Below are positions 21,926 through 35,331 of a DNA stretch of 64,000 bases, one piece after another. Positions within the stretch are counted from its first letter, which is position 1. Each line of letters begins with the position of its first letter. This stretch comes from Druceiella hillmani (lineage: Eukaryota > Arthropoda > Insecta > Lepidoptera > Hepialidae), in assembly GCA_039881145.1 (NCBI GenBank), contig JAYKKI010000052.1:16209501-16273500 (forward strand), read 5' to 3'. The position numbers and the translations under genes are program-made. The notes under the pieces are model-generated. The model ran no database searches. It was not told the DNA's origin and saw nothing but the letters and a program-made list of their open reading frames with translations.

Positions 21926-22149
21926 TATATACCTGAATGTATATAGATACATATAACTAAGTATATACGAACATATAAATCATATTCCGTCTTTTGTATT
22001 CATCGTAGTCAGTGCTTAAAATCTGTATACATTTTTACAAAATATATCTACCTACTGCCTTCAATATTCATAAACCTGTAATATGTACCTTTAAATTTCA
22101 TGGTTATATTCTAACTAAATGTTTATGATTCTTTAATGGATCAATTCAA

Positions 22150-22450
22150 ATAAAGAGAAGTTGGAATCTAGAGTTCGGTGGCAGAGTCTCTGCTTGAGAA
22201 CAAAAATATTAATTTAAAAAGACCATTAGACGGGCAGTACACCTTCAAAATCAAAATAGAAGAATTCAAGCCTAAAATTAAATTGGAGCGTCTCTTCTTA
22301 AATTCTATAATACTAACTTAAAAAAGCAGATCGTCAAGTCTCGCAATTGAAACAAGCAATATCCCTACAACGTCAAGACTGAGGAATTTGAACCCAAATT
22401 TAAGTGGCAGAATTTCTGCCTGAGAACCACAATACAAATTTAACAACCGT
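22150..22450 (+). repeat. Three diverged ~110-bp tandem units
   Basis: Units beginning near 22155, 22259 and 22383 share a frame reading roughly E-F-x-P-K-x-K-W-x-x-F-C-L-R and end in an A-rich aaYttaaMaa word. Possibly the remains of a repetitive coding element; the family is not recognised. Confidence 0.4.
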
Positions 22451-22742
22451 TGATTCTCCTTATGGTTTCCTAATTTCTTAAGCTTTATATAACTCATCTG
22501 TTAGTGACATAGGTAAAAGTCATTTTTAGTAGCTTCCAATATGTAAGAACGAATGGAGTTAATGTTCTGCCTGCATATATTACTAATAAGTTTTTATATA
22601 TATTACTAATAAGATTTCGCTATTCCCACGTCATTTTTACTGAATGTATTCCATACTTAATTATCAAACTATATATTACACTTATTTTTGATTATCTGAT
22701 TGACTGATAATACATTTTTACTAATTATGATAATACATTTAC

Positions 22743-22795
22743 GTTTGTAGATCCATCTTTCTGCATAAAACATGCAGAAAGATGGATCTACAAAC
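22743..22795. repeat. Perfect 24-bp inverted repeat with 5-base loop
   Basis: Left arm gtttgtagatccatctttct then gcat, loop aaaac, exact complementary right arm to 22795. Strong stem in either RNA strand. No neighbouring gene to assign it to. Confidence 0.9.
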
Positions 22796-25700
22796 CCTGC
22801 ATGTTGTTACAACGCCTTTCTTGTAACCATATATTGTTAGTGGAAGATGGTGTTAATTGGTGGTGAGTTTTCATCTAGTATTAGTATCACATGGTCTTGT
22901 GCATTGAAGCCCATGTGTCGATATACCATCTTGAGTAGTAGCTGCTTGTAATATGGCTACAAATAAAGTGGTATTATTTTATTACTCTTTACAATTCTTT
23001 CCTAGATATTTATACTTATCACAGACGTCACTTGGTAGCTATTTACCACTTGGTTTTTTGAAAGATTGCTTGTTTTGTGTTTTCTTTTACATAGATGATG
23101 CTTGTATCAAAATCTTTAACCTGTAAATTAGACAGTCGCCACTAGACCTAGATGCCATTGCACATATCGGATCCTTATACTATACGCACAGCACGACGTT
23201 AATGATAATATGCGATCCAGAAAGATAGTATTTATAACACGTATTTTAGTGAAGAAATAATTGACTATGTATGAAATTTCATCTTTTTATGAAACTTCAC
23301 TTCTTCACTCTGTGGCACCCTCGATCTTTCGAAAAGAGTATCCAATTCATTTCCACATTCTTCACCTAATCTGAACGGCTACATCTTCTTCCTCCGTCCA
23401 ATTCTAAAGTTCTTTGTTTGAGATCACAATTTGTTATCTCAAACAAAGAAGAATTAATTATTACAAAACACACAGTTGTGTTTCTGCTAATATTAGTAAA
23501 AATTAAACTAATTTATTGTGAAAATGGCATTTTAATTCGAAATAATGCTTATTTCGAAATCCATTCCAGAATTGAAAAATATCCGATATTTCATAACGTA
23601 CAAAAATAGACAACTAATAGGGCGTCATAACATCTGAAACCTTCTATTATTTTAAACTGAAAAATAATAATTCATATATATATATATATATATATATTGT
23701 TTAGTATGTAAGCATCGTTAAACTGACAATTATAAAACTTAGAAATATATTTTATGAAATAAAATACATTAATTTGATAATATTTCTTGTCTCTGCTTAC
23801 ATTTATTGATCCAGCTTTAATTACACCAATAGTAAAGCGGATATTGTTAATATAAAATAGATGGCATGATTCGCCCTCCGATATGACATGAAAATATTTC
23901 TTATTTGCTTTTTAACTGTAGAATATGGAAAATATTTAAACTTAATGTGAGCGTTTTAGTTGAGTTAAAACAAAAAAAATACTCACAGGTATTAGTTAGT
24001 ATTTGTACATTCAATTTCCACCTTATTTTACAATTGATATCTGAATCGAATGTCAAAATTCTGCGGCGGAGGTTTTTCTCTGAAGACTCTAATAGTTTTA
24101 TCATTCCATCAACATAGTGACGATGTACATAAACAAAGACTCACTGAAAATTTCTATTAAATACTTAAAGATGCCAAGTAATGACCAAGCGTGACATGAA
24201 ACATCCAGTGTTAGATCCCTTTTGTCCTAGATTATTAACTTAGGTAATCCTACTCTCGAGTCACGTTACTTGGTACGGCGGGGTCTGACCTACCCGCAAT
24301 AATCGGCAGGTCTTTCGCCCCTCGTCTTTTATCAGTATTCGACTTGTAAATGACAATTTTATTATATCGTTGTTGTTTAGCCAACGCGGTGAACAAATAC
24401 GTAAGGTGGATGACACCATGAACAACCGGGTTAAGAAACTGTTCAATCATTAACAAAATAAATGGCGAATTTGATTCAATGTCAACGTCCTCTAAATAAA
24501 TAGTGGGAAAAGAAAAACTTGATAAATATTTATCTCGCTATTGTATTAACAAATATTTATTCTTATAGTTAACAGGAAACAAAAGTACTAACGTCAACGT
24601 TTGCGTCACCACGAATGGAAGTTTATTTTATCTTGTACCAGGTCAATGCACCTTGGTAACTGTTGGAAACATAGGTGTACCTTATTGTTTTTAATGCGGC
24701 TATGAAGTTGATTTGAAAGTACGAATAAGCTTCATTAAATTTCTTCACCAGTTGTCATTAAGTTTGTCCCGTACTAAAATTGTTAAAACGGTATATTTAC
24801 GTAATCAACTCGGTGTCTAAATTTCTTGAAGAAATCGTTTGGTATAAAAAGTTAATTTTTGACACGGTACAATATCGGAATTAAAAATAGAAAAAGAAAA
24901 CTTTTGATTAAAAATAGAAAAGTACAAGTGGAACTTGCGCAATTTGCGTTCCACACTGTTGTGTAGATACGTGAAGGTATCGATGCTTGGATGAAGTTTG
25001 CGCAAGTCGCGCGTCATGCGCGCGGAACCTCCGGTCTACAGCGTTCATGTAAACCGTATCAGGCTAAAATTGTAGTAACTAGGTAAATAATGATATTTAC
25101 AAAAAAGTATAATAATAGCTTTTACATATTTTTACATGGGGAATTTGCTTCAATTATTATACTTTCAATGTTTATAGTAATTTAGTTTTCATTTAAATTT
25201 AAATTATCAAATCATTTATAAACAGAGTAAGGTAATAAGATACTAATAATTTTTAGTTAATTTTGATCTCATTACCAACCTACCCAATTTCTTTTCAAAT
25301 TATTCTGAATTTTGAGACCGTGGGAAGAGCAATTCACAACATTTTTGAAAAAGTTTTCAAATACATATTTTAAAAAGCTTATACTTGACATTTGGCACGA
25401 ATACATAGGTTTTTTTCAATTTCACTTCTTAAGCCTGGCCCTGAAAGAGAATTTGTACTTTTTATAACATTAGATCGCTATTTTCTAGAAATATGTTGAT
25501 TAAACACCTTTAATTTTCTTTGTTGTTTATATATGTAATTTAGTTTATTTTTCTGTGGCATAGACACTGATGATATCATAAGCGTTCTGTTTTTAAAATT
25601 CTGAAAAAAAATCAGAAAAAGTATTTTCGTATTTAAAACGAATTTAACCATTATTTCGTTAAAAACATTGATCTAAATTTTTAAAAAAAATTTTGTCGAA

Positions 25701-27040
25701 TTACCTGCCGTATTTAATTCACTTATTTTATTTGGGAATAATGATGCCTCTTGTAATGCGGTCTACTTAATTATCTTTTTTAATTCATCCGTTTGTTAAT
25801 TACTTACTAGCTAAAGTTTTATTTTATCCAATTGATAAATATTATATGTAATGTACTTATTTCCTTCTAACCAATTATTTTTGTGTTAAAAATACTTTAC
25901 AATTATATCTTCATGGCTATATAATCGGATAAGTAAAATTAATATAAAACATTTTCATAAAAAATGCTAATATGAAATTTTTTACAACTTTGAAATTTGA
26001 CCATTATATAATTTGTATTCCAATTAAATAGCATAATCCAACATTGTACGATGAAATTGAAATTTCACAGGTTCTTTTAATACATATAAATTTAAAAATT
26101 AAATGTTTTGTATAAAGAACCCACCAGTGTCGAATAAAAGTGCACAAATTACGAACTGTAACACATATTTTATTTAATTTAACATTGATAACAAACTAGT
26201 TACAATAATTACGTTCGTTCGAGCACAAAACCTATTTCCACTTAAAAACATTTTTCATGGCAGCACATTTCCGTAAAGTTATAAATGTGATGCAGCTTTA
26301 GTTAAGGATAACCGAACCGTCTATGCATGCGAAGAAGAGTATAGCAGATGGGAGTAAGGAACCAAGCAAATCTCACCTATATATTTTAGTAATAGAGCTA
26401 GTAAACGAAGCCTATTGGTTCACCAAAGCCGACGAAAAATTTAGTGTGAATAATGAGAATATGTCTGATGATGATTTATTAAAAGTATCAATTTGTATTC
26501 CAAAATGTTTGCATCAGAAAGTTGAACGAGCAGCGACTGTAACAAATACAATATAACACTGTAAATATTGCTTAACTAAATTCGTGAAAGTGTTCTTTTT
26601 TTATAAATAGTTTGCCGTCAATAGCTTTAGTTATAAACCACAAAATTCGTCCTTTTATGTGGAATTTAATATAATATTAAAGTTGTTGCTGTTATATAAA
26701 AAACCGAATATAATTTTGGGGCGCGTTACATAAACCCACTAAAGATTTATACAAAAATTAATAGTCTTTTAGAAAAACGTTTTAAAAAAGAGGCATTTAA
26801 CATGGAATGGACTAAAGCAGCAGGTCGTGTATTATGGCATTTCAAATATAGTTTTCTAGTTATGAAGACATGTAACGCTTCTGAGCTTAAATCACGCGTT
26901 CAATATTGAATCGTCATATTTGTAGATATTTAACAGTACTCTGAACGAAAATACGTCATTGGTAATAGGGTGCAGTGTCCCAGAAGCTATGGGACTCGCG
27001 ACAAGTTTTATTGTTATCCAAACACATTATCTATTCACTA
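22796..27040. other. Long stretch without a recognisable gene
   Basis: AT-rich. It holds one (TA)12 array (23674-23697) and a weak 12-bp-arm hairpin near 23411-23447 (ctttgtttgaga). A 77-codon frame at 26323-26556 has no recognisable motif, and its codon content does not stand out. Confidence 0.4.
23674..23697. repeat. (TA)n microsatellite
   Basis: About 12 uninterrupted units. Confidence 0.9.
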
Positions 27041-27046
27041 CTCCTT

Positions 27047-27047
<1 letters not shown>

Positions 27048-27121
<74 letters not shown>
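27048..27121. repeat. (TA)n microsatellite
   Basis: TA dinucleotides with a single G interruption near 27073. Confidence 0.95.
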
Positions 27122-27125
<4 letters not shown>

Positions 27126-27250
27126 ACGGTACGATTGTGCAACGTTGACTTAAATAATGATGCTTCGTTTTGGTTGTTTTAAATTTGAGCTTATTACGAA
27201 TGTAATTAATCGTTATAAATGCATAATATCTTCATATTATTATTATTACT

Positions 27251-27253
<3 letters not shown>

Positions 27254-27287
<34 letters not shown>
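27254..27287. repeat. (TA)n microsatellite
   Basis: About 17 uninterrupted units. Confidence 0.95.
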
Positions 27288-27289
<2 letters not shown>

Positions 27290-27553
27290 AAATAATTCTC
27301 TATCATAATTATAGAATTTGAAACTGAATATTTAAATTTAAGTAAATCAGTTCTCCATATTTTCTTTGGCTGTATTTTGGAATACTGAGTTTTTAAAATT
27401 TTATTTAGCGAAAGAGTGCTTGCAATTTTTTTTGTAGATTACGTAAATAAAGTGTCAATATTTTTTTTGGACGTAACTATGTATTCATGCTACAATATTA
27501 AATCTGCATCTAATTTATGCACTACAATTATAAACACAAACTTTTCTTACTTT

Positions 27554-28096
27554 GCATTCTAACTTTTCTTGGTATTAAATTTTATGTGGTTAAATCTCGG
27601 AAGTATTATATAGAGATAGAAAATATCAGTCGTTTTCTTATGCATATGACAAAATACTTCAAAATTATAAAACTAATTTTCTTTTTTCCATGTCAACTAA
27701 TTCATATCCTTTCTATCGCAAATGGCGCATTCAACGTTCTAGCTTTCATCTTTTGCCAAAAATAACTGTCTAGAAGTTCCAACATATTGAGTAAACAGAC
27801 TTATTTGAAGCTTTTTCTTTTACTTTGTATTCGTATCACGATACATATTGTTTCGTATAACAAGTAGTAACCAAATTTGTTCGTCTACGTTTACAGTGAA
27901 CGTGTAATTAGATAATATTAATATAAGTATATTTGTAGCACGTGTACTTAACAAATATCAAACCACCTAAAGTTAATTTTCTTGGTATTAAATTTGATGT
28001 CGTTAAATTTCGGAAGTATTATATAGAGATAGAACATATCGGTCGTTTTTTATTATAAAATTAAGTTTCTTTTTTCCATGTCAGTCCATGAAATTT
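27554..28096 (+). repeat. Tandem direct repeat (~421-bp period), second unit partial
   Basis: The block ttttcttggtattaaatttt then cggaagtattatatagagat at 27554-27697 recurs at 27975-28096 with few changes. The material between (27690-27977) is a copy of the dispersed repeat seen also at 30058 and 36728. Confidence 0.8.
27690..27977 (+). repeat. Dispersed repeat family B, copy 1
   Basis: Contains tctatcgcaaatggcgcatt and caacgttctagctttcatct, identical at 30080-30122. The end region cacgtgta.ttaRcaaatatc is shared with 30300-30320 and, more diverged, with 36965-36990. Confidence 0.85.
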
Positions 28097-28264
28097 TATT
28101 ATTATCGATTGAATAGTATCGGTGAGAGACTATGAAAGAATTGGTAAGAGATTCTGACTGACTAAAGCAACATTATTGGAATAATTGGATAAAACAATAC
28201 TAAAATATACTTGAAAATCTTAGTTTTTATACAACATTTTATTTAAATATGAGGAGAGTATTTA

Positions 28265-28468
28265 GTATCATTCTTGATATTAAATATATTTGGCATAAAT
28301 TTTGTAGAAATCCATTATTCACAATTAAATAATACTACGTGATGTAGTATTATTTCTACTTTCTTTAAGTTCTTAACACCACCTAGGTAACGAAACCTAG
28401 GTCGTGGCAAAGAACTTAAAGAAAGTAGAAATACTACATCACGTAGTTTCATTTAATCGTATCATTCT
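28265..28468. mobile_element. Palindromic insertion element, copy 3 (internally deleted)
   Basis: Left extension taaatatatttggc (28281) and arm to about 28388, then a right arm to about 28456. The apex (the part carrying the cttcaggtgg word) is missing, so arms meet at cctaggtaacgaaacctagg. Direct repeat gtatcattct lies at 28265-28274 and 28459-28468, exact over 10 bp. Confidence 0.8.
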
Positions 28469-28469
28469 A

Positions 28470-30057
28470 TAAGAATGTGAACCTTTCAATACGAATATAG
28501 CCCAATAGTTATAGGTGATAGCTATATTCACTTCTATGCTATTAACTACCATTTTTACTCTGCAGAATTTTATTGAATATTAAATAAATATATTTAATAA
28601 GTTGGCGATATAAAATGCTTGTAAAATATGTTGATTAATAAAGTCTCTTACTGTGTCAATTTTTAAGTTTCTATGTCACATGATTTCAGAGAAATTCGGC
28701 TTTGAAAATAAAAAAAATGTAAATGCATTGCCTACTTTATCTTTTGTAGATGTAAAAACATAGGGAATTTTCAAAAAGGATGACATCTGGAATCACCGCT
28801 TTAGTCTTCCTACAATATTTGCGTGGAATTTTAAAAAGCGATATATTTTTCATAATTTTAGGCTGAGTAGTTTTGAAAATAAAAGGGTAGGGAAACATAT
28901 TTCTTTGGATATTTATCAATATGTCTCTGAAAACGTAAAATTATGAGAAAAATATTTTTGAGATCCTATAATTAAAACTCTTTTAAAGACGTCCAGCACA
29001 ACATATGAAATTAAAAAGAAATATTTCGAGTACTTAATTTGCCCTGCGGTACGTGCGGATTAACTACGGTATGTGCGGATTAATGTTTTATTAGAGTGAC
29101 AAATTTCTGCCTCAATGGCTGTGACGAACATATGGACAGACACTGGACTGATCTTATAAAGTTTCGTTTTTCCTTTTAAGATATGGTACCCTAAAAATGT
29201 AATGAAATTTAAAATATCCTTTAGATTTCAATTAGTTTTGGTTCGAATTCTTAGTGTGCTTTTTCAATCAATTTGAAATAATGTGCTATTGCAATGGTGC
29301 TTAATTTTAAATTGGATAAAATTATCTCGAATCGACTAACCAAATCTTAAAGGAACATAACATTGAAAGGGAACAATTGAATAAAGTGCAAATATATCAA
29401 ATGTTACGTGAGCTATGCTTCACTCAAACCTATGCCCATGTAGAGAGACCATAGCAGCTAAAGATGTGAGCGGTCACAGATGAGACTTCCTATTTTTAAA
29501 ATATTAAATTACAAGTTTATTTGGTGTAAGTGAGAAATCGTAAAAAATTTTGAGACTGTTATAGATCTATATGATGTCAACAATAAGTTAGAAGTATAAA
29601 GTTATGTGGTGTACTACTTACAAAAAAAAAAAAATTATAAATAAAAAAATAAATAATAAGTCGAAAAAAATTATGAATACTATAATATATTACAAATGTA
29701 CCTTAATCTTGAAAATCCATTTTAGAAACTAAAATTGAATAAAACAATTCGGTGAATTCACTACTGCAAAACATATTGCGATGAGTCGTGGTTGACGGCA
29801 ACTAATAATGCATTGGCTTCTGTGGTCAATAAGTAAATTATAATTAAATCAAATATGTGACGTATCACAATTTATATCCCTAAATAACTTTATATTAATA
29901 TAAAGTGTACTATTTGGTTTTATGAACCCTAGCAGTACCGTACGTAAAATGTGTATTAGTAAGCCGAAAGAAGTGTATAGCGATCATACTGCAATAGCTA
30001 AAATGAAGCCACTACGAAGATTTCTATTCACTTTTTCTCATAATTATCTATTAACTT
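28470..30057. other. No gene seen
   Basis: AT-rich. A near-tandem word (taYggtaYgtgcggattaa) at 29045-29085 is the only repetition noticed. Confidence 0.45.
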
Positions 30058-30365
30058 TTGAAAAACTAATTCGCATCCATTCTATCGCAAATGGCGCATT
30101 CAACGTTCTAGCTTTCATCTTTTGCCAAAAATAACTGTCTAAAAGTTCCAACATATTGATAAAACAGATTTATTTGAAGCTTTTTTTTACTTTGTACTCT
30201 TATCATATTGTTTCGTATAACAAGTAGTAACCAAATTTGTTCGTCTACGTTTATAGTTAACGTGTAATTAGATAATATTAATATAAGTATATTTGTAGCA
30301 CGTGTAATTAGCAAATATCAAACCGCCTAAAGTTAATAATGGCAAGACGAAGATTCAGTTACTGG
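30058..30365 (+). repeat. Dispersed repeat family B, copy 2
   Basis: Near-identical to 27690-27977 over most of its length. It continues with ggcaagacgaagattcagtt (30341), which is shared with the copy at 36.7 kb. Confidence 0.85.
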
Positions 30366-32600
30366 GCTGGTAAATTAACACCCCCTTAACGTATATTGTA
30401 ACTTATCCACACTACAGTTTTAATTAAAATCGGAATGGCTTCATCTGAAGCTCGAGTCTAAAGCATTTAATGTTATATAAGTAGTTTCAGATGATGTTTA
30501 ATTACTCAAATTTAGTTGAACGTTGGGTCTTCATGTTTTAATGAGAATGCATCCGGAAAGGAGTTACTCCTAGCTTAGGACTATGTACGTACATGTATAA
30601 ATGATAGGTTGCTACAATTTTAAGAATAGGAAGTCCCATTTAGCAAATATGATTTGTATTTTGACTTTTTTTGCTGTTTTTTATTTATTAAATTCTTACG
30701 AACATTCAAATGACTGTCAATGGCGACATTTAGAATGTGTTTGATGTATTTTTATCACTTTAAGCATTAACTGAAACCCTTTGAAATATATTTTACGTCC
30801 TTTACGGCCATGATAAAGTTATAAATTATATTCATTAAAGTTTAACATTAAATTTATAAACAGTTACAAAATTTATTACAATATTGTGTGACTAAAATTA
30901 AGTTTTCATCTTGTGTAAACCGAAAGTTCATTACGATACTTTACGCGAATAAATTACATATTACCTACCCATACGTTTTTCTCCGACCAACAGTCTATTC
31001 AAATTTAAATAAAATCACATACGTTGACTAAACCTAGTTAAATTTGTTGGATCTAACAAATTGATTCCCTTTGTCTTCCATCGTTTTGCCGTCTTCAACT
31101 ATTTCTCTCGTTATATGAAGCTAAAATGTTTTCAGTGAACGAAGTTTCTTAATTCCCTCAAGAAAATTGTATTCGAATTATTGATGGTTCGAAGTTGCTA
31201 TATTTTGCAAAATATTTTCTAATCGAACATACCTCCATGTATTAAGAAAAATGGCTTGCTATCTAAGCGGGAGAACTTTAAAATTAAATGGATCCTAGCA
31301 TCGGAAAAATACCCTCTGTCTTCAAGAATCAATTAAAAAGTCTTGCCTTCCCTAAACCCTAGTCTTTCTGCACTCTTATTCTTACCTCATGTCAATATTT
31401 TTATTCTTATATTAATAATCGTATTATATTTATTTGTTTTCATTAAGTGTGACCTGCTATTTTTATTATTTATTGAAATAAATTTTTTTACGCGATTTAC
31501 AGTAGAGCGAATTGACTGAAATCGTCACGTAAGGAAAAAGCGTTATGCCCCCTCCAGGCGACTTTTCCCTCTCTCTCCGTCTCTTTTTCTAATATATACG
31601 GTTGTATATGTGTGTGTTCGTATCGACATTCGAGCAGCGAGAATTGTGCGCGGTTAGCTGTATAACCTCCACTCTAAGCACGTGTAAATATTATTTAAAC
31701 TTATGGTTTTTATTCTATTTGCTTTTTAATGCAAGCCAATCATCTGCCAGACCATTTCCAATTCGGTATGTATTTATTTGCGTTATAAATTATAAATTAT
31801 TGCTAATAATTTATTTTCTTTATTACTTTATTATTCACTAAATAATTAAATTTAATAAATTACGTAAATTGTCAGCATATTCATTTATATTCATAAATGA
31901 ATTACGCTTTATTTAAATTATTTCAGATTCATTTAAATTTTTGAAATATTTAAATTTAAAATAAAATAATTAATATGAAAATAAATAGGTTTTAATTTTT
32001 AATATAACAAAACTTAATTCTAAAAGTAATTTTAAATTTGATTAATTTATTAAAAAAATTAGAATAACTATAACCTCTAAAAAATAATGAAATTGAGATT
32101 TTTAAGATAATTAAATTTAAACTTAATATTAACTTTTAATTAATTAAATTTATATATTAACTTTTAAATTTATTGATTTAAAAAAAATAAAACAATAAAA
32201 AAATTAATTGGTAGAATAATAAAATTGAATGTTAAAATTAATTTTAAATTTAATTCAATTTTGAAATAATATAAATAAAAATATTTTCATTTTAAAATGC
32301 TTAAATTTTAATTTTTAATTGAATTAAATTTAAAGTTAATTTTAACTTGAAATTTCATTTTTCTAAAAATGTGTTTTTTTTTATTTTATCGAACAATTTA
32401 AATAAAGTTTAATTAACAATGAAAATGAATATGGTGGCAGTTTATTGTAATTTATTAATTTTAAGTAGTTTGTTATTGTTTTTTTCTTATTTATATGTAA
32501 TTTAAAATTCCCTATTTTATATTTAATAAATGACTATTTTCCCAAAAATTTATTGGTTTAAATCCTTACTTTACATTTTTGCTTTGAAAAAATGATAAAA
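30366..32600. other. No gene seen; extreme A+T tract
   Basis: 31860-32560 is almost entirely A and T, with repeated taaattt/aaattta words. 31500-31690 is comparatively GC-rich with a pyrimidine run and an aatatata word, but I could not support a promoter. Confidence 0.45.
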
Positions 32601-32607
32601 ATAAATT

Positions 32608-32657
32608 AGTGAGAGAGAGAGTGAGAGAGAGCGAGAGAGAGAGTGAGAGAGAGAGAT
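32608..32657 (+). repeat. (GA)n microsatellite
   Basis: Imperfect GA dinucleotides with GT and GC interruptions. Confidence 0.9.
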
Positions 32658-32882
32658 GAATAAAAGATGGCTGCGCTTTTTGTAGTGATAAAAATACACT
32701 AATATAATCAATAGAAATCTACTATTAAATCACGTTTAGAGTTGAAAAAATAATGTAAGGAACTTGGTTCCTGATTGGAGTCCCCCGACCGCACTGTTTT
32801 TTATTTTGTTTTTTTGTTTATGTATGTACAGAAATATAAAAAACAAATCTTTAATAAATAAATCATAAATTAGTATACTTAC

Positions 32883-32972
32883 CTTATATTTTATATTGTG
32901 ACATTTCTTACTGTCTTCCAGATAACCAATTTTCCAAAGTTCATTGTTATTGTTGACGAGAAGAGGTTGCTC
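32883..32972 (-). CDS. Candidate isolated internal exon (30 codons)
   Basis: On the minus strand a 90-bp segment sits between a good acceptor (ggttgttttaatgctacag before 32972) and a strong donor (AAG|GTAAGTAT at 32883/32882). It is open in the frame starting EQPLLVNNNN and contains W and C residues unlike the surrounding low-complexity translation. Its length is a multiple of three. I do not recognise the protein. No neighbouring exon of the same gene was found, and chance occurrence of paired splice sites remains possible. Confidence 0.35.
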
Positions 32973-32999
32973 CTGTAGCATTAAAACAACCATATGTGT

Positions 33000-34060
33000 A
33001 GTAGGGGAAAGTTGTTAAATTAGCAAATGATCGCCATATCTATAACCGGGTTTTAATAAAGTCAAAAGATATAAAAAAATGGTAAAAAAAATAAAAAAGC
33101 TTACAACTTTTGTATAATATTTTCATTTTTTATTACGCTCCGTCGTGAGATTAAAAGAAAAAGAAATTACACTGTTCTGCCCCTGGGAGTGTCCAATTAT
33201 TTATTTACTTGGACTATTTACTCACTGTCGGTGAAATTTATTTATCAATGACTTTTTGGGGAGGACGAAAACAAAAGTAATGAATTGTGGCTATGATTGT
33301 AAAGCATACGAGGGTAAACTCTTATAAAAAAAAATTAATCTAACAGAAAAATTTTGATATACCTGAAAATATATACAATTGCATTGGCGTATCAGAAGTG
33401 TAATTTAACCACTTTTGGTATACTTCCTTCACTCTTCTTTGTCATCCTTTTTTCATCCACACTTATTATACTTGAGGTCTTTTAAACAATGAAACGTAAA
33501 AAATTAAATAGTAGAAGCTTGTTTTAGCTGCTCTTGCATTAACCCTTTGCGGGGGATTAACGTCATTTCTAAAACAACCTTAATAACGCCTCAGGAAGGT
33601 TTTTTGAGCGGGAAATTAAATTATGCAAGGGATATGCACGATATTCGTTTACTTAATAGTGATAAAATGTTAAATTACAGGAAATCAATGTTGTAATTAC
33701 GTAGAGTTTTTAGCCGCAACTTGATTTGCCCTTATTATAAGAAGTCCTTTGCCACATTGTGTTGATATGACAGTTTTGTCTGATATGAATTTACTGTTAC
33801 TAACTAGTGAACGAGTAATGGCCTTAACTTGGAACTGAAGAATAACCTTTGCAAAAGGCGCGAATATTAAAAATATTCACATTAATTTTTTTACGAATTT
33901 TATATAACATATTCGAACAAATGCCGGTATAAGTTTTGATTTGTGATATAGATATTAATAAAATCAAGATGATGAGCCAGAGGGATATGATATTTCATTA
34001 AAGTATATGTAGGTTGTTGGGAATGTAAATAAAAAATTATTGTCAAATACGAAGTGCAAT
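33000..34060. other. No gene seen; partial repeat B copy
   Basis: 33225-33315 is a diverged match to 37045-37135 (shared gRNgaaattNattNatcaa and aaaacaaaagt), so it is a fragment of the same repeat family. Confidence 0.5.
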
Positions 34061-34064
34061 GACT

Positions 34065-34067
<3 letters not shown>

Positions 34068-34151
<84 letters not shown>
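34068..34151. repeat. (TA)n microsatellite
   Basis: Two TA arrays separated by a short tttatatc word. Confidence 0.95.
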
Positions 34152-34154
<3 letters not shown>

Positions 34155-35250
34155 ACGAATGTTTATGAAAATGCGCGAACTGAACTTACCAGTCTGTGAA
34201 AAAATTGGCAACTGTGCTGTCATTCACTGATTATCTCTCATTCAATGTAAACAAATTAAAACGAAGTAAGAGTAGTTTTCCATTTTAAAAGTATACCGAT
34301 TATATTGACAGTGAATGTAATACATTATATTAGTTATTGTTTCCTGTTTACATTCATTTTACTAGTTTATTGTTTTGAATGGCATTCTCGTCGTAACAGG
34401 AAGGTTCGTTGTTCAATTGACTTTCATTTAAGTGAGATTTTTCAATTTATATTTTATTGAAATAATATTATAAATGAGAGTGATAGGCCGAATTCAATTC
34501 CGAAACTACAAGTAATATACTGTACGCCCTAATATACTGTACGTCATTTTCATGTGCAATAATTTTTTGCTTTTCGCCGGCACTTGTCTTGTGAATAAAA
34601 TTTTGTGCTGGCTTTGCTAATAATTTGACTTCCTGTAAATGAAAAATTATTGATAAATAATAAAGTAGTTAATAAAAATATTCCGCTTGTGATGATCTTA
34701 AGACATCAAATTTATAACCTCCCTTTATGCAATAATTCTCGCTTATCTAAATTTTTAAATGTTTTTTTTATACGAATTCGTATTTGCATTTAGTTTCACT
34801 AAGAATAACAATCAGTCGATACAATTTTAACAAGCAGTTTATTGCAAAAAACGAGGTTTGTATGGGGAATATTTCTGAAATAATTTTTTTATTATGAAAT
34901 AACTGCGGGTAAAAATTATTTTTGTTAATTGTATCATTTTTAATGTATATTTTTTTCATTTAATAATCAACAGATAGTGAAATTTTCGTTTGTATTAAAC
35001 TACATTTGTTCCAGTTGAAGTAATTTCGCTAATTTTGTTAAATGACATTACAACAGGATATTTTAAAAAATAGTTTATAACATATTAATACAAAGCGTGG
35101 ATGCTATATGTGCTTCAAGCCGTATAAGAATTTTCGTAAATTGTTTTTGCCTATAGATCATCCTAAACTATGAATTAATGAGAAAGATTACTAAGAACTT
35201 TGATAAGGAAACTGTTGGGAACGATAAACTAGAAATATACTTCTCGTAAT
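34152..35250. other. No gene seen
   Basis: AT-rich. A 16-bp tandem word (taatatactgtacg) occurs twice at 34512-34543. Confidence 0.45.
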
Positions 35251-35258
35251 ATGCATAC

Positions 35259-35328
<70 letters not shown>
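35259..35328. repeat. (TA)n microsatellite
   Basis: TA dinucleotides with one C interruption near 35274. Confidence 0.95.

Positions 35329-35329
<1 letters not shown>

Positions 35330-35331
<2 letters not shown>

Noticed and set aside
24240..24460. Less AT-rich patch with overlapping minus-strand frames of 61-68 codons
   Set aside because: No recognisable motif, and two frames being equally open argues for chance.
26323..26556. 77-codon plus-strand frame
   Set aside because: Composition is not obviously random, but there is no recognised domain, no splice context and no neighbouring exon.
31590..31660. Core promoter at aatatatacgg
   Set aside because: TATA-like words are everywhere in this AT-rich window, and no exon follows.
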